Counted from the first letter of the stretch, positions 1 to 12,977 are shown. The stretch: DNA of 64,000 nucleotides from Ampullaceana balthica (GCA_944989445.1 CALYLW010000339.1:94501-158500); one strand, 5' to 3'. The notes: a model not told the origin generated them from the letters alone. Numbers and translations are program-made.

Positions 1-357
1 TACGACATGCAGAGTGTAACGCTGTCTTTGGCGTATTCTAACCCCATACTCGAGTATTGATTAGTAATCTCGTAAGATTGTGCTATTGGAAATCACTTGA
101 ATCACCTCAAGCGTGACCTCTTGAGCTTTAGGTATCGCAACCAAATGATATAATCGCCTTCCTAGGACTTATAGGTTCGATTCTTGATTACCTGTAATGA
201 AATCATCGATCCCACTTTTTTTTTAAAAATGATATTGAACTTTACAGTCAACTTTCAATATTCTTAGGCTCGCCAAGATTTTATTACCACTTGTTTCTTG
301 TTTATTCTAGCCTCGGTGGTTGATATTATCATGCCGAGGTCATCCCGTCGCCAGATA
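1..357. other. Unannotated flank
   Basis: A/T-rich sequence with short homopolymer runs near 217-228. No open frame, RNA gene or repeat was recognised. Confidence 0.5.
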
Positions 358-588
358 TTTGTGGGCTCCACACAACTAGAAATATGTGGGCCCCACACAA
401 CTAGATATATGTGGGCCCCACACTACTAGATATATGTGGGCCCCACACAACTAGATATATGTGGGCTCCACACAACTAGATATGTGGGCCCCACACAACT
501 AGATATATGTGGGCCCCACACAACTAGATATATGTGGGCCCCACACAACTAGATATATGTGGGCCCCACACAACTAGATATATGTGTG
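358..588. repeat. 25-bp tandem array with GGGCCC core
   Basis: About ten copies of a 25-bp unit containing GTGGGCCCCACACAACTAGA. The GTGGG motif recurs at 361, 386, 411, 436 and 461, then continues with one shortened unit near 484. Every complete unit carries the palindrome GGGCCC; early copies have GGGCTC instead. No coding potential. Confidence 0.9.
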
Positions 589-636
589 ATATAGTTTGAT
601 CAAATCCTTCTGATGAGACTCAAGCCATAGTATAAG

Positions 637-1891
637 ATCATACTGTTACTGACTAGTTTCATACTGTTACTGACTAGTTTCATACTGTTACTGACTAGTT
701 TCATACTGTTACTGACTAGTTTCATACTGTTACTGACTAGTTTCATACTGTTACTGACTAGTTTCATACTGCTACTGACTAGTTTCATACTGTTACTGAC
801 TAGTTTCATACTGTTACTGACTAGTTTCATACAGTTACTGACTAGTTTCATACTGTTACTGACTAGTTTCATACTGTTACTGACTAGTTTCATACTGCTA
901 CTGACTAGTTTCATACTGTTACTGACTAGTTTCATACTGCTACTGACTAGTTTCATACTGTTACTGACTAGTTTCATACTGTTACTGACTAGTTTCATAC
1001 TGTTACTGACTAGTTTCATACTGTTACTGACTAGTTTCATACTGTTACTGACTAGTTTCATACTGTTACTGACTAGTTTCAACTGTTACTGACTAGTTTC
1101 ATACTGTTACTGACTAGTTTCATACTGCTACTGACTAGTTTCATACTGCTACTGACTAGTTTCATACTGTTACTGACTAGTTTCATACTGTTACTGACTA
1201 GTTTCATACTGTTACTGACTAGTTTCATACTGTTACTGACTAGTTTCATACTGTTACTGACTAGTTTCATACTGTTACTGACTAGTTTCATACTGTTACT
1301 GACTAGTTTCAACTGTTACTGACTAGTTTCATACTGTTACCTACTAGTTTCATACTGTTACTGACTAGTTTCATACTGTTACTGACTAGTTTCATACTGC
1401 TACTGACTAGTTTCATACTGTTACTGACTAGTTTCATACTGTTACTGACTAGTTTCAACTGTTACTGACTAGTTTCATACTGTTACTGACTAGTTTCATA
1501 CTGTTACTGACTAGTTTCATACTGTTACTGACTAGTTTCATACTGCTACTGACTAGTTTCATACTGTTACTGACTAGTTTCATACTGTTACTGACTAGTT
1601 TCATACTGTTACTGACTAGTTTCATACTGTAACTGACTAGTTTCATACTGTTACTGACTAGTTTCATACTGTTACTGACTAGTTTCATACTGTTACTGAC
1701 TAGTTTCATACTGTTACTGACTAGTTTCATACTGTTACTGACTAGTTTCATACTGTTACTGACTAGTTTCATACTGTTACTGACTAGTTTCATACTGTTA
1801 CTGACTAGTTTCATACTGTTACTGACTAGTTTCATACTGTTACTGACTAGTTTCATACTGTTACTGACTAGTTTCATACTGTTACTGACTT
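637..1891. repeat. 21-bp tandem array (about 60 copies)
   Basis: Unit of 21 bp, core ACTGTTACTGACTAGTTTCA. Substitutions are few (TTAC/CTAC and TACAG variants). Three units near 1078, 1309 and 1455 lack two bases (TCAACTG instead of TCATACTG), which shifts phase. The minus strand is open across long parts only because 21 is a multiple of three. Confidence 0.97.
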
Positions 1892-2685
1892 TAAGTTCTA
1901 TGCATGCTGCTGTCAAACTGAACACCGTGACCGTGACCCTAACATAGACGGACACAAGTCAAGACGTGTTGTTCTTACAGGGATTATTCTTTTAATTGTG
2001 TCTACCCCCCCCCCACCACTTCCAGCTCCCCTTGTTCCCACTAAACCATTGTGTTCCTGGTCTTCGTGCTTACCGCAGTGTCGTCACAAAGTTAACAGGC
2101 ACTTGAGGGGCGGGACGGTCATGTTAAATGGCCTGCCAGAATTCAGCTCTCACCCAACAGGTTTAAACGGGACCCAGGCCACTACATGGGTTCTCATCTC
2201 CCACAAGGCTGTCCCCATCATTATATATATATATTTTAATAGACAGCGCTTTAAAACAAATATCTGAATCAAATTTAGAGTTTTCAAAAATACTTGTAAT
2301 AAAATGCTTGAAATAACTCTTTTAAGTGTGAAAAGTTATTCAGTGGTATGCCCATGATTATTGGCTGATTATTGGCTGATTATTGGCTGATTATCGTCAT
2401 ATCATTTTCTGATAGTCTGTGTCCAAAAGAAAACTTTAACAAGAAAACAAACAACTAGAAACATACAAACAAAAACATACAAACGAACAAATACCCATAC
2501 AAACACTAAAACTGGAAACTTGTCTCTTTGGGGGACATTTAACTCTACACTCTTCTGGAACGGATTCAAATTTCATCGCCCGGTGCGCCAATCAGGACAC
2601 GAAAGACACGTAGGACCTACATTAATAAATAATTAGAAATGCCACCAACCAGTGAGCACTTATCTGACTGACGCCGCACATCAGT
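1892..2685. other. Non-coding stretch with small low-complexity tracts
   Basis: Contains a C-run near 2004, a TA tract at 2223-2233, an 11-bp repeat GATTATTGGCT at 2355-2394 (3.6 copies), and an A/C-rich ACATACAAAC tract at 2453-2510. No gene supported. Confidence 0.5.
2355..2394. repeat. 11-bp short tandem repeat
   Basis: GATTATTGGCT is repeated head to tail 3.6 times. Each copy includes ATTGG, the reverse complement of a CCAAT box, but nothing nearby suggests a promoter. Confidence 0.85.
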
Positions 2686-2689
2686 TTAT

Positions 2690-2803
2690 AATTACCGCTC
2701 AGCAAATTTTAATAACAATAATATAATAGATGTTTTTAGGGTGAAAAATTTGGCACAAAAAATGAATGCTGTGCATATTTGCACACGAACCTTAGAGGGG
2801 CCA
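2690..2803 (-). mobile_element. Possible degraded copy of the 185-bp hAT MITE family
   Basis: The stretch has CTCAGCAAATTTTAATAA near its left side and TTTGCACACGAACCTTAGAG near 2779-2798. Both resemble the element at 41249-41440, read in the same orientation, with an internal deletion. No duplicated target site or complete terminal repeat remains, so the assignment is tentative. Confidence 0.35.
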
Positions 2804-3205
2804 TTTTCAGTTAGGCCGAACTGGACAACTCGGACACTTGTGAGTTAACATCAACTCATCTCTCAGGGCAGGCACGCCCATCCTCTTCCTCTATTGTTTT
2901 ACCCAACTCAAGGCTCGAGATGTGACAAGATGTGCAACTCGGTCAACTGTCAACAGCGCAACCACAACCTATCCCAACTCATCCCAACCCGTTACGCTCT
3001 GTTTCTCAGCCTCCATTCCCCAACCCCCTCCCCCGTTTTCCAAACGCCCCCCCCCCATTTCTGTCTGCCTATTCTGGTCACGTTGGTGCAGCTATTTATT
3101 TAACATCGCCAGTTGTCCCCCCGCCACTTCACCACACAATACCCGCCCCAGCTCGTGTATCACGTCGCCTTGCCTTATACATTCCGGGTGGCGCTTGTGC
3201 GAATA

Positions 3206-3727
3206 CCTACTTAGGTACGCCACACATTACTTAGGTACGCCACACATTACTTTGGTACGCCACACATTACTTAGGTGCGCTAGCTATATATTAGTTACCT
3301 ACGTCATATATTAGTTACCTACGTCACACATTAGTTAGCCACGTCATACATTAGTTAGGTGCGCTAGCTATATATTAGTTACCTACGTCATATATTAGTT
3401 ACCTTCGTCATACATTAGTTAGCCACGTCATACATTAGTTAGGTGCGCTAGCTATATATTAGTTACCTACGTCATACATTAGTTAGCCACGTCATACATT
3501 AGTTAGCCACGTCATACATTAGTTAGCCACGTCATACATTAGTTAGCCACGTCATACATTAGTTAGCCACGTCATACATTAGTTAGCCACGTCATACATT
3601 AGTTAGCCACGTCATACATTAGTTAGCCACGTCATACATTAGTCAGCCACGTCATACATTAGTTAGCCACGTCATACATTAGTTATCCACGTCATACATT
3701 AGTTAGCCACGTCATACATTAGTTAGG
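3206..3727. repeat. 20-bp tandem array (about 26 copies)
   Basis: Head-to-tail 20-bp unit. The central part (about 3480-3720) is nearly uniform with core GCCACGTCATACATTAGTTA. The left edge has older variants (ACGCCACACATTACTTAGGT, then GCGCTAGCTATATATTAGTT). Diversity is highest at the left edge and lowest in the centre-right, the usual gradient for a locally expanding array. Confidence 0.95.
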
Positions 3728-4744
3728 TACACAACGCCGACAGGTTTTATTTACGCCCACATCAGCTAATTTAATTAAATGACCTCAGACGACATCTCAT
3801 GTCATCCGTGACATGTCATTTCGTTGGACTTAAGTTCTAACATGTGAAGACTTTGGTAAAAAAACACCAGATCCAAAATTAAACGAACTGATGATAAAGT
3901 TGTGTAGGACTGCAATCAAGCTAGGTATGAAAACATGGTTATTGTAAATGGTTTTAGTGAGCCTGAAAAGCACGCCACAAAATGACGGTGTGGCTCACTC
4001 ATACCATATACAATGAACATGATTTGAAATGACCAGACAACGCAATTCACACCATATCTGACTCCAGACAACCTTTACACACAAAAGATTCAAAAGTTTC
4101 CAGTTATTCTTTTCAATTCAAGTTGTTCTCCGTTAAAAACTAAAACGATTTCTTCGTTCTGATTGCAATAGTTTGATTTTTGAACGTGGATTAATCTCTA
4201 ACGAAATATCTCTGAACGCTAGCGTGGGGTTTATATTGTAGACACCTCGACAAACACATTTCATTGCCTTCAAAGAAAACAAATTGATGGCATTATCTTG
4301 TTTTTTCATGGATTTCCCCCCCCTTTTTTTACATTTCATTTTATTTTTTAATTTTGTAATATTTTTTTTTATATTTAAAAATGGGATAACCTCGTCACGC
4401 CAGACCTGGCAGTGGAATTATTTTACACCTTTGGAATTCTTGGCAGACGTGGAGATTTCTTTTTAAAATACCAGCAGGCGTTGTCAAATTTCAGGTATCT
4501 GTGGAGCCATCTCGGGTCGATTTTCACTGGAGACACAATTCGGTAACTAGAACTTACTGGGGGGGGGGATGGTGCGGGGGTGATACAGACGACAGGGCGG
4601 GGCAAAGGCTGGGTATGGTGTTAGAAGATAAAGGGGGGGGGGCGTGGGACCCGACCGTAAAAAAACAAAAGTCTTGATTTCATGAGGATTTCTGTCTGTC
4701 TGTCTGTCCATATCAGGTGCAGGGAGTTGTGTGTAGATTGAACA
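3728..4744. other. Non-coding stretch
   Basis: A/T-rich with a T-rich block at 4320-4380 and two G-runs near 4560 and 4634. The short open frames here lack any recognisable protein. No gene or RNA supported. Confidence 0.5.
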
Positions 4745-4862
4745 GGACATGGCACAGGTCATTGCATAGGTCATTACATAGGTCATTACATAGGCACTAC
4801 ACAGGTCATTACATAGGTCTTTACACAGGTCTTTGCATAGGTCATTACACAGGTCATTACAA
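4745..4862. repeat. 12-bp degenerate tandem array
   Basis: About nine copies of AGGTCATTACAT with CACTACAC, CTTTACAC and CTTTGCAT variants. Confidence 0.85.
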
Positions 4863-4944
4863 GTTTGAGGTGAAAAAAAACTCTTTTAGAAAGGTCACTA
4901 TTACAAAAATAAGACTAAAACTATAAATAAAACTTGAGAAACCA

Positions 4945-5121
4945 TCTATCTTGATATCAGCATTTACAACTGTCTATCTTGATATCAGCATTTACAACAC
5001 TGTCTATCTTGATATCAGCATTTACAACTGTCTATCTTGATATCAGCATTTACAACTGTCTATCTTGATATCAGCATTTACAACTGTCTATCTTGATATC
5101 AGCATTTACAACACTGTCTAT
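4945..5121. repeat. 28/30-bp tandem array with TGATATCA palindrome
   Basis: About six copies of a 28-bp unit starting CTATCTTGATATCAGCATTT. Some units are 30 bp through an extra AC in ACAACACTG. Each copy contains the palindrome TGATATCA. Confidence 0.92.
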
Positions 5122-5429
5122 CATTACACATAAAGTCGAGAATACAAAACATTATCTTGCACATGTTTTTTTGTTTGTTTTGTCCGCATTAACATATGTT
5201 TCAAAATAGATTATTGGACTTTGACCAATTATTGGCACAACCATCTTGATTCATATTCAAATATTAAAGGGTTTTGAATTTTACATAATGTTCAGTTTGG
5301 GTTAGGATTCCCATAATGTCGTTTTTCTCGCATAACTTATATCATCATCACCAGTCCCGTGACCGTTGTGGTCGTTGGGGGGGGGATCGCATGGACACAT
5401 CAACAGACAACTATCTCCACATTTTCCTA
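5122..5429. other. Non-coding stretch
   Basis: A/T-rich with a G-run near 5376. Nothing recognised. Confidence 0.45.
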
Positions 5430-5886
5430 TCTTAAACGGCGGCCAGTGATTCAGTTAATCTCAGCCCTGTCCATTCCTTTATGTTGTCAAGACAACTTTT
5501 CCGCTGTCCACTGGCCGCTTTTTCGCCGGCCCCCTTCTACAGTGCCTTGAAGGATGATTTTTGTCAGGCTATCCTGTCGCAGCACATGACCGTACCATGC
5601 CAGCTTGCGTCTCTTAATTGTCACTATAATGGTTTCTTCACGACCCGCAGCAGAGTTTATTCTGTCCCAGACATATTCATTGGTCTTGTGTGCTAGATAA
5701 GAGATCTGGGAGATTTTTCTCATGCATTTGTGTTCAAATGTCTGGACCTTGCTTTCAGTGGCTGCCATTAGTGTCCAGGTCTCACATCCATCCAGGACAA
5801 TGGTTTTAACGAGAGCTCTGTATAACCTGAGCTTTTTAGGAAGGCTAATGTTTTTGCTGTTCCATATTTTGATTAATTTCGTCATT
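5430..5886 (-). pseudogene. Non-LTR retrotransposon fragment: C-terminal end of endonuclease-reverse transcriptase
   Basis: Read on the minus strand, codons from about 5885 down to 5487 encode the region that follows the reverse transcriptase core in many invertebrate LINEs. Recognisable blocks in order are LRLYRALVKTIVLDGCETWT, FEHKCMRKISQISYL, and KRRKLAWYGHVLRQDSLTK followed by an ILQGTVEGGRR stretch. The frame then stops in AEKLS, but the expected continuation DNIKEWTGLRLTESLAA is present in a neighbouring frame (about 5490-5432), so there is a frameshift near 5495. The catalytic YXDD region and the endonuclease lie upstream in the family and are absent here, because similarity ends near 5886: this is a 5'-truncated, dead copy. 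The LINE clade cannot be fixed from this fragment. Confidence 0.85.
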
Positions 5887-6582
5887 ATCTGAGCTATGTA
5901 AACATAATTGTAGTCCTAAAAATTGCCATAGCATGGATAGATTTTTTACAAAACTTAATAAATATGCGTATTATTATTGATACTCTGACATTGAAGGGAC
6001 CTGAAAGGATGATGTAAACTCCTTGGGGATCGAGGGATCCAGGGTCCCTGTGTCGTTTCTCCGATAAAAGCTTTATATAAAAATACCAATGGAAGTAACA
6101 CGATTTGTTAACACGTGAATTCAATTAAGTATTTAGAGAAGTGTTTCTGGCTATACCCCTTGTGAAAACATGGGAATTTAGTCATTGGTCCATTTAAAAG
6201 TAGGTTTACTATTCACTTAATTTGGGTCTGATCTAAAATGTTCAAATGTTCTATAAAATTCTGACATTTGTTTGACTGTTTGATGTAATTGTTCAGCCGA
6301 TTTTATGAACTACTTTGTATGAATAAAATTTATTGCCATTGCTTTTCTTTAGAGTTTTGTGTATTTTCTGTGAGTTTTCTCCAGTAACATCCGAACATGA
6401 CATGACTGAGGTTATAGGTGGCACCGGTTAGATCAAGGGGCAAGTACACAACCACCTTCTAGCATTGACCAGTGGCCGCTAGTGAGAGAACAGGTCCTGT
6501 AATTATCCTGTGATAAAGTTCTTATGGCCATTTGGCCTCTTTCCCCCATTCAGCCACCCCCACCCCGGTATGTTTTTGTTGT
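5887..6582. other. Non-coding stretch
   Basis: A/T-rich, with an AATAAA-containing segment near 6321. No gene supported. Confidence 0.45.
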
Positions 6583-6848
6583 TTTAATTCAGTATATGAG
6601 AATGTACATAGTTTAATTCAGTATATGAGAATGTACATAGTTTAATTCAGTATATGAGAATGTACATAGTTTAATTCAGTATATGAGAATGTACATAGTT
6701 TAATTCAGTATATGAGAATGTACATAGTTTAATTCAGTATCAGAGAATGCACATAGTTTAATTCAGTATATGAGAATGTACATAGTTTAATTCAGTATAT
6801 GAGAATGTACATAGTTTAATTCAGTATATGAGAATGTACACAGTTTAA
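6583..6848. repeat. 29-bp tandem array (9 copies)
   Basis: Nine copies of a 29-bp unit with core TTTAATTCAGTATATGAGAA, almost identical apart from one unit with CAGAGAATGCAC near 6740 and the last with ACACAG. Confidence 0.95.
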
Positions 6849-7092
6849 TGTGTAACACAACTATAACAAAAACTGTCTCATTAAAGTCATTAATATTTAT
6901 GAGTTTGGGAGGAATGCGTAGCTAACTAGGGGAGTGAACTTCTGTAACGTCGGCAAGTGGTTGTTCCGGATTCTTTTGGTTAGAGTTAAGTTCTCTTTTC
7001 AGACCATGCTGGTCGACCGTCGCGGCCCGTTCTGTTGGTTATATATGTTGGTATGTTGTGTTTCTAGTTCTAGGGGTATTCATTGTTCGAAC

Positions 7093-10000
7093 AAATATAT
7101 GTTTATAAAGCCCACTTTGTGTGTTGATGGATACAATGTTAAATATATGTTTATAAAGCCCACTTTGTGTGTTGATGGATACAATGTTAAATATATGTTT
7201 ATAAAGCCCACTTTGTGTGTTGATGGATACAATGTTAAATATATGTTTATAAAGCCCACTTTGTGTGTTGATGGATACAATGTTAAATATATGTTTATAA
7301 AGCCCACTTTGTGTGTTGATGGATACAATGTTAAATATATGTTTATAAAGCCCACTTTGTGTGTTGATGGATACAATGTTAAATATATGTTTATAAAGCC
7401 CACTTTGTGTGTTGATGGATACAATGTTAAATATATGTTTATAAAGCCCACTTTGTGTGTTGATGGATACAATGTTAAATATATGTTTATAAAGCCCACT
7501 TTGTGTGTTGATGGATACAATGTTAAATATATGTTTATAAAGCCCACTTTGTGTGTTGATGGATACAATGTTAAATATATGTTTATAAAGCCCACTTTGT
7601 GTGTTGATGGATACAATGTTAAATATATGTTTATAAAGCCCACTTTGTGTGTTGATGGATACAATGTTAAATATATGTTTATAAAGCCCACTTTGTGTGT
7701 TGATGGATACAATGTTAAATATATGTTTATAAAGCCCACTTTGTGTGTTGATGGATACAATGTTAAATATATGTTTATAAAGCCCACTTTGTGTGTTGAT
7801 GGATACAATGTTAAATATATGTTTATAAAGCCCACTTTGTGTGTTGATGGATACAATGTTAAATATATGTTTATAAAGCCCACTTTGTGTGTTGATGGAT
7901 ACAATGTTAAATATATGTTTATAAAGCCCACTTTGTGTGTTGATGGATACAATGTTAAATATATGTTTATAAAGCCCACTTTGTGTGTTGATGGATACAA
8001 TGTTAAATATATGTTTATAAAGCCCACTTTGTGTGTTGATGGATACAATGTTAAATATATGTTTATAAAGCCCACTTTGTGTGTTGATGGATACAATGTT
8101 AAATATATGTTTATAAAGCCCACTTTGTGTGTTGATGGATACAATGTTAAATATATGTTTATAAAGCCCACTTTGTGTGTTGATGGATACAATGTTAAAT
8201 ATATGTTTATAAAGCCCACTTTGTGTGTTGATGGATACAATGTTAAATATATGTTTATAAAGCCCACTTTGTGTGTTGATGGATACAATGTTAAATATAT
8301 GTTTATAAAGCCCACTTTGTGTGTTGATGGATACAATGTTAAATATATGTTTATAAAGCCCACTTTGTGTGTTGATGGATACAATGTTAAATATATGTTT
8401 ATAAAGCCCACTTTGTGTTTGTGTGTTGATGGATACAATGTTAAATATATGTTTATAAAGCCCACTTTGTGTGTTGATGGATACAATGTTAAATATATGT
8501 TTATAAAGCCCACTTTGTGTGTTGATGGATACAATGTTAAATATATGTTTATAAAGCCCACTTTGTGTGTTGATGGATACAATGTTAAATATATGTTTAT
8601 AAAGCCCACTTTGTGTGTTGATGGATACAATGTTAAATATATGTTTATAAAGCCCACTTTGTGTGTTGATGGATACAATGTTAAATATATGTTTATAAAG
8701 CCCACTTTGTGTGTTGATGGATACAATGTTAAATATATGTTTATAAAGCCCACTTTGTGTGTTGATGGATACAATGTTAAATATATGTTTATAAAGCCCA
8801 CTTTGTGTGTTGATGGATACAATGTTAAATATATGTTTATAAAGCCCACTTTGTGTGTTGATGGATACAATGTTAAATATATGTTTATAAAGCCCACTTT
8901 GTGTGTTGATGGATACAATGTTAAATATATGTTTATAAAGCCCACTTTGTGTGTTGATGGATACAATGTTAAATATATGTTTATAAAGCCCACTTTGTGT
9001 GTTGATGGATACAATGTTAAATATATGTTTATAAAGCCCACTTTGTGTGTTGATGGATACAATGTTAAATATATGTTTATAAAGCCCACTTTGTGTGTTG
9101 ATGGATACAATGTTAAATATATGTTTATAAAGCCCACTTTGTGTGTTGATGGATACAATGTTAAATATATGTTTATAAAGCCCACTTTGTGTGTTGATGG
9201 ATACAATGTTAAATATATGTTTATAAAGCCCACTTTGTGTGTTGATGGATACAATGTTAAATATATGTTTATAAAGCCCACTTTGTGTGTTGATGGATAC
9301 AATGTTAAATATATGTTTATAAAGCCCACTTTGTGTGTTGATGGATACAATGTTAAATATATGTTTATAAAGCCCACTTTGTGTGTTGATGGATACAATG
9401 TTAAATATATGTTTATAAAGCCCACTTTGTGTGTTGATGGATACAATGTTAAATATATGTTTATAAAGCCCACTTTGTGTGTTGATGGATACAATGTTAA
9501 ATATATGTTTATAAAGCCCACTTTGTGTGTTGATGGATACAATGTTAAATATATGTTTATAAAGCCCACTTTGTGTGTTGATGGATACAATGTTAAATAT
9601 ATGTTTATAAAGCCCACTTTGTGTGTTGATGGATACAATGTTAAATATATGTTTATAAAGCCCACTTTGTGTGTTGATGGATACAATGTTAAATATATGT
9701 TTATAAAGCCCACTTTGTGTGTTGATGGATACAATGTTAAATATATGTTTATAAAGCCCACTTTGTGTGTTGATGGATACAATGTTAAATATATGTTTAT
9801 AAAGCCCACTTTGTGTGTTGATGGATACAATGTTAAATATATGTTTATAAAGCCCACTTTGTGTGTTGATGGATACAATGTTAAATATATGTTTATAAAG
9901 CCCACTTTGTGTGTTGATGGATACAATGTTAAATATATGTTTATAAAGCCCACTTTGTGTGTTGATGGATACAATGTTAAATATATGTTTATAAAGCCCA

Positions 10001-10506
10001 CTTTGTGTGTTGATGGATACAATGTTAAATATATGTTTATAAAGCCCACTTTGTGTGTTGATGGATACAATGTTAAATATATGTTTATAAAGCCCACTTT
10101 GTGTGTTGATGGATACAATGTTAAATATATGTTTATAAAGCCCACTTTGTGTGTTGATGGATACAATGTTAAATATATGTTTATAAAGCCCACTTTGTGT
10201 GTTGATGGATACAATGTTAAATATATGTTTATAAAGCCCACTTTGTGTGTTGATGGATACAATGTTAAATATATGTTTATAAAGCCCACTTTGTGTGTTG
10301 ATGGATACAATGTTAAATATATGTTTATAAAGCCCACTTTGTGTGTTGATGGATACAATGTTAAATATATGTTTATAAAGCCCACTTTGTGTGTTGATGA
10401 ATACAATGTTAAATATATGTTTATAAAGCCCACTTTGTGTGTTGATGAATACAATGTTAAATATATGTTTATAAAGCCCACTTTGTGTGTTGATGGATAC
10501 AATGTT
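7093..10506. repeat. 48-bp tandem array, 71 nearly identical copies
   Basis: The unit starts AAATATATGTTTATAAAGCC and ends GGATACAATGTT. The span of 3414 bp equals 71 x 48 plus one 6-bp insertion near 8418 (an extra TTTGTG). The only substitutions I see are G-to-A in two units near 10399 and 10447, just before the last unit. Since 48 is a multiple of three, one plus frame (16 residues per unit, KYMFIKPTLCVDGYNV) and one minus frame stay open throughout. The plus frame can be started at an ATG at 7006 with a short hydrophobic leader, but I do not regard it as a gene: no diversity constrained at codon level, both strands open, low-complexity context. Confidence 0.97.
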
Positions 10507-11374
10507 AAAAAGAAGGCGTTCATTATGTGTAGGATCAAGCTATTGTTTGCCCCCCCCCCTTTTTCCCTGTCTGAAAGTGAGATATTAGTCGCGGTATTCT
10601 CATCTAAAAATGTGTGCAGGGGGGAAAAAAATCAGTGAACTGAAAAATAACAATCTGATACAACATATAATAACTGACACCACTTTAGTTTGGGCTGGCG
10701 AGGATAAGTCTGTGTTAAAATGAAAGATTAAACCCATCACTTTTGGGTGTAGGGTAGGTAATAAATGGACGTGGTTGCTCTTATAACGAGGTGTATGTTG
10801 TAGGGGGAGGGGGAGGGTGTTTCTGGCCAGGGCCTGGCACAGCGAGCCGTCCGAGATAAGCCGCCCGTGATTGGTACACGCCGTACACCTGCGAGACTAG
10901 CACACGGACGTAAACAATGGATGGGACACTGACTTGCATTGTGGGTTGTCCCCCCTGCCGGGGTTGTTGTCTTTAGCTCGGGGAGGGATTGTCTACTCTC
11001 TAATGTTGGGATTAAAATTTTTAGTGAAACAAAAATTCCTTTGCACTAAAATCCGTTTGAAAATCGTCTGATGTTATGATGGCTATGGCTTGAAAAATGT
11101 GTCAAATCAGATCAAATTCCTTCTAACTCACCTGCAACAGGTGCACTAATTCACAATTTAAAACTGGTTTTATCAGTTCCGGTAAATTATGAGAATCAAG
11201 ACTAGAGAGTACGACTCAGAATTGCAGATATTACGTCATACAAAGTTTTAAAATTAAAATGATAAATATTTATTTTTAAAATTGAACATAAAAAGTTCCA
11301 GCACTCCATTGTTTGCAGTGTATCCCTTTGAGCTTTCAGTGGTTGGACTTCAATACAATGAATAAGACTAATAT
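10507..11374. other. Non-coding stretch
   Basis: Has a C-run near 10550, a G-rich tract at 10801-10818 and a more GC-rich patch at 10830-10990. No gene recognised. Confidence 0.45.
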
Positions 11375-12440
11375 CAACCACTGCCAACCAACAATATATG
11401 AGTCTTATGTCACCCAACATTATATGAGTCTGATGTCAACCACTGCCAACCAACAATATATGAGTCTTATGTCACCCAACATTATATGAGTCTGATGTCA
11501 ACCACTGCCAACCAACAATATATGAGTCTTATGTCACCCAACATTATATGAGTCTAATGTCAACCACGTGTCAACCAACATTATATGAGTAAGTCTTATG
11601 TCAACCACTGCCAACCAACAATATATGAGTCTTATGTCACCCAACATTATATGAGTCTAATGTCAACCACGTGTCAACCAACATTATATGAGTAAGTCTT
11701 ATGTATGTCAACCACACGTCAATCAACATTATATGAGTAAGTCTTATGTCAACCACATATCAACCAACATTATATGAGTAAGTCTTATGTCAACCACATG
11801 TCAACCAACATTATATGAGTCTTATGTCAACCAACATTATATGAGTCTAATGTCAACCACATGTCAACCAACATTATATGAGTAAGTCTTATGTCAACCA
11901 CATGTCAACCAACATTATATGAGTCTTATGTCAACCAACATTATATGAGTCTAATGTCAACCACATGTCAACCAACATTATATGAGTAAGTCTTATGTCA
12001 ACCACATGTCAACCAACATTATATGAGTCTTATGTCAACCAACATTATATGAGTCTAATGTCAACCACATGTCAACCAACATTATATGAGTAAGTCTTAT
12101 GTCAACCACATGTCAACCAACATTATATGAGTCTAATGTCAACCACATGTCAACCAACATTATATGAGTAAGTCTTATGTCAACCAACATTATATGAGTA
12201 CGTCTTATGTCAACCACATGTCAACCAACATTATATGAGTCTTATGTCAACCAACATTATATGAGTCTAATGTCAACCACATGTCAACCAACATTATATG
12301 AGTCTTATGTCAACCAACATTATATGAGTCTAATGTCAACCACATGTCAACCAACATTATATGAGTAAGTCTTATGTCAACCACATGTCAACCAACATTA
12401 TATGAGTCTTATGTCAACTACATGTCAACCAACATTATAC
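11375..12440. repeat. Compound tandem array of 26- and 41-bp related units
   Basis: Built from CAACCAACATTATATGAGTC with a TTATGT or TAATGT joint, and a longer form that adds CAACCACATGT and GTAAGTC. The left edge (to about 11640) has older variants with CACTGCCAACCAACAATATA and CACCCAACATT. Short and long forms alternate irregularly, forming larger blocks such as 11811-12080. Confidence 0.93.
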
Positions 12441-12977
12441 AACTAGTTCCCCAAACCACGTACAAACGGATGGTTAGTTTCCTGAGTGCAGACTGGTGGG
12501 TTGACTTCCGTCTCGAGAATTCAGATATCAAGGTCTTTACTTACATAAAAACGTTGCAACTTTACTGAACTATTCACACAGAAATAATGAAAACCCGACA
12601 ATCTTGCGCTTATAGTACAACAAAAGTGAGACTTTGAGAAACAGACAATGACTATACAGCTTTTGGCTCTACAGCTTTGGACTATACAGCGTTCGACAGC
12701 TTTCAACAATACAGCTTTTGACATACATGTTCACCGCTCAATGCAGTGTTCATGTTAAATGAATAAAGTAATTACCTCAAAAGAGATAACAATAAGTTTG
12801 TGACGTTCTCTGTAATTGGTATGTCAATACAAGGCACCACGTTAATATAAATTATAAGTTATACAAATTATAGTTACATGATTTCTTTAAAAGAACATGT
12901 TGAATATTCATGAGGTTTGATACAACTTTACATATTTTATTGAGACTAAGATGGCTGCCTGCTTCTCATTCTGTTAG
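12441..12977. other. Non-coding stretch with minor local repeat
   Basis: A short degenerate repeat around CAGCTTT/TACAGC occupies 12650-12722. The rest is A/T-rich without recognised features. Confidence 0.5.

Noticed and set aside
6934..10638. 1234-codon open frame over the 48-bp array
   Set aside because: It opens at GTG, is almost wholly tandem repeat of a three-divisible length, and the opposite strand is open too. Without transcript evidence it is a repeat artefact.
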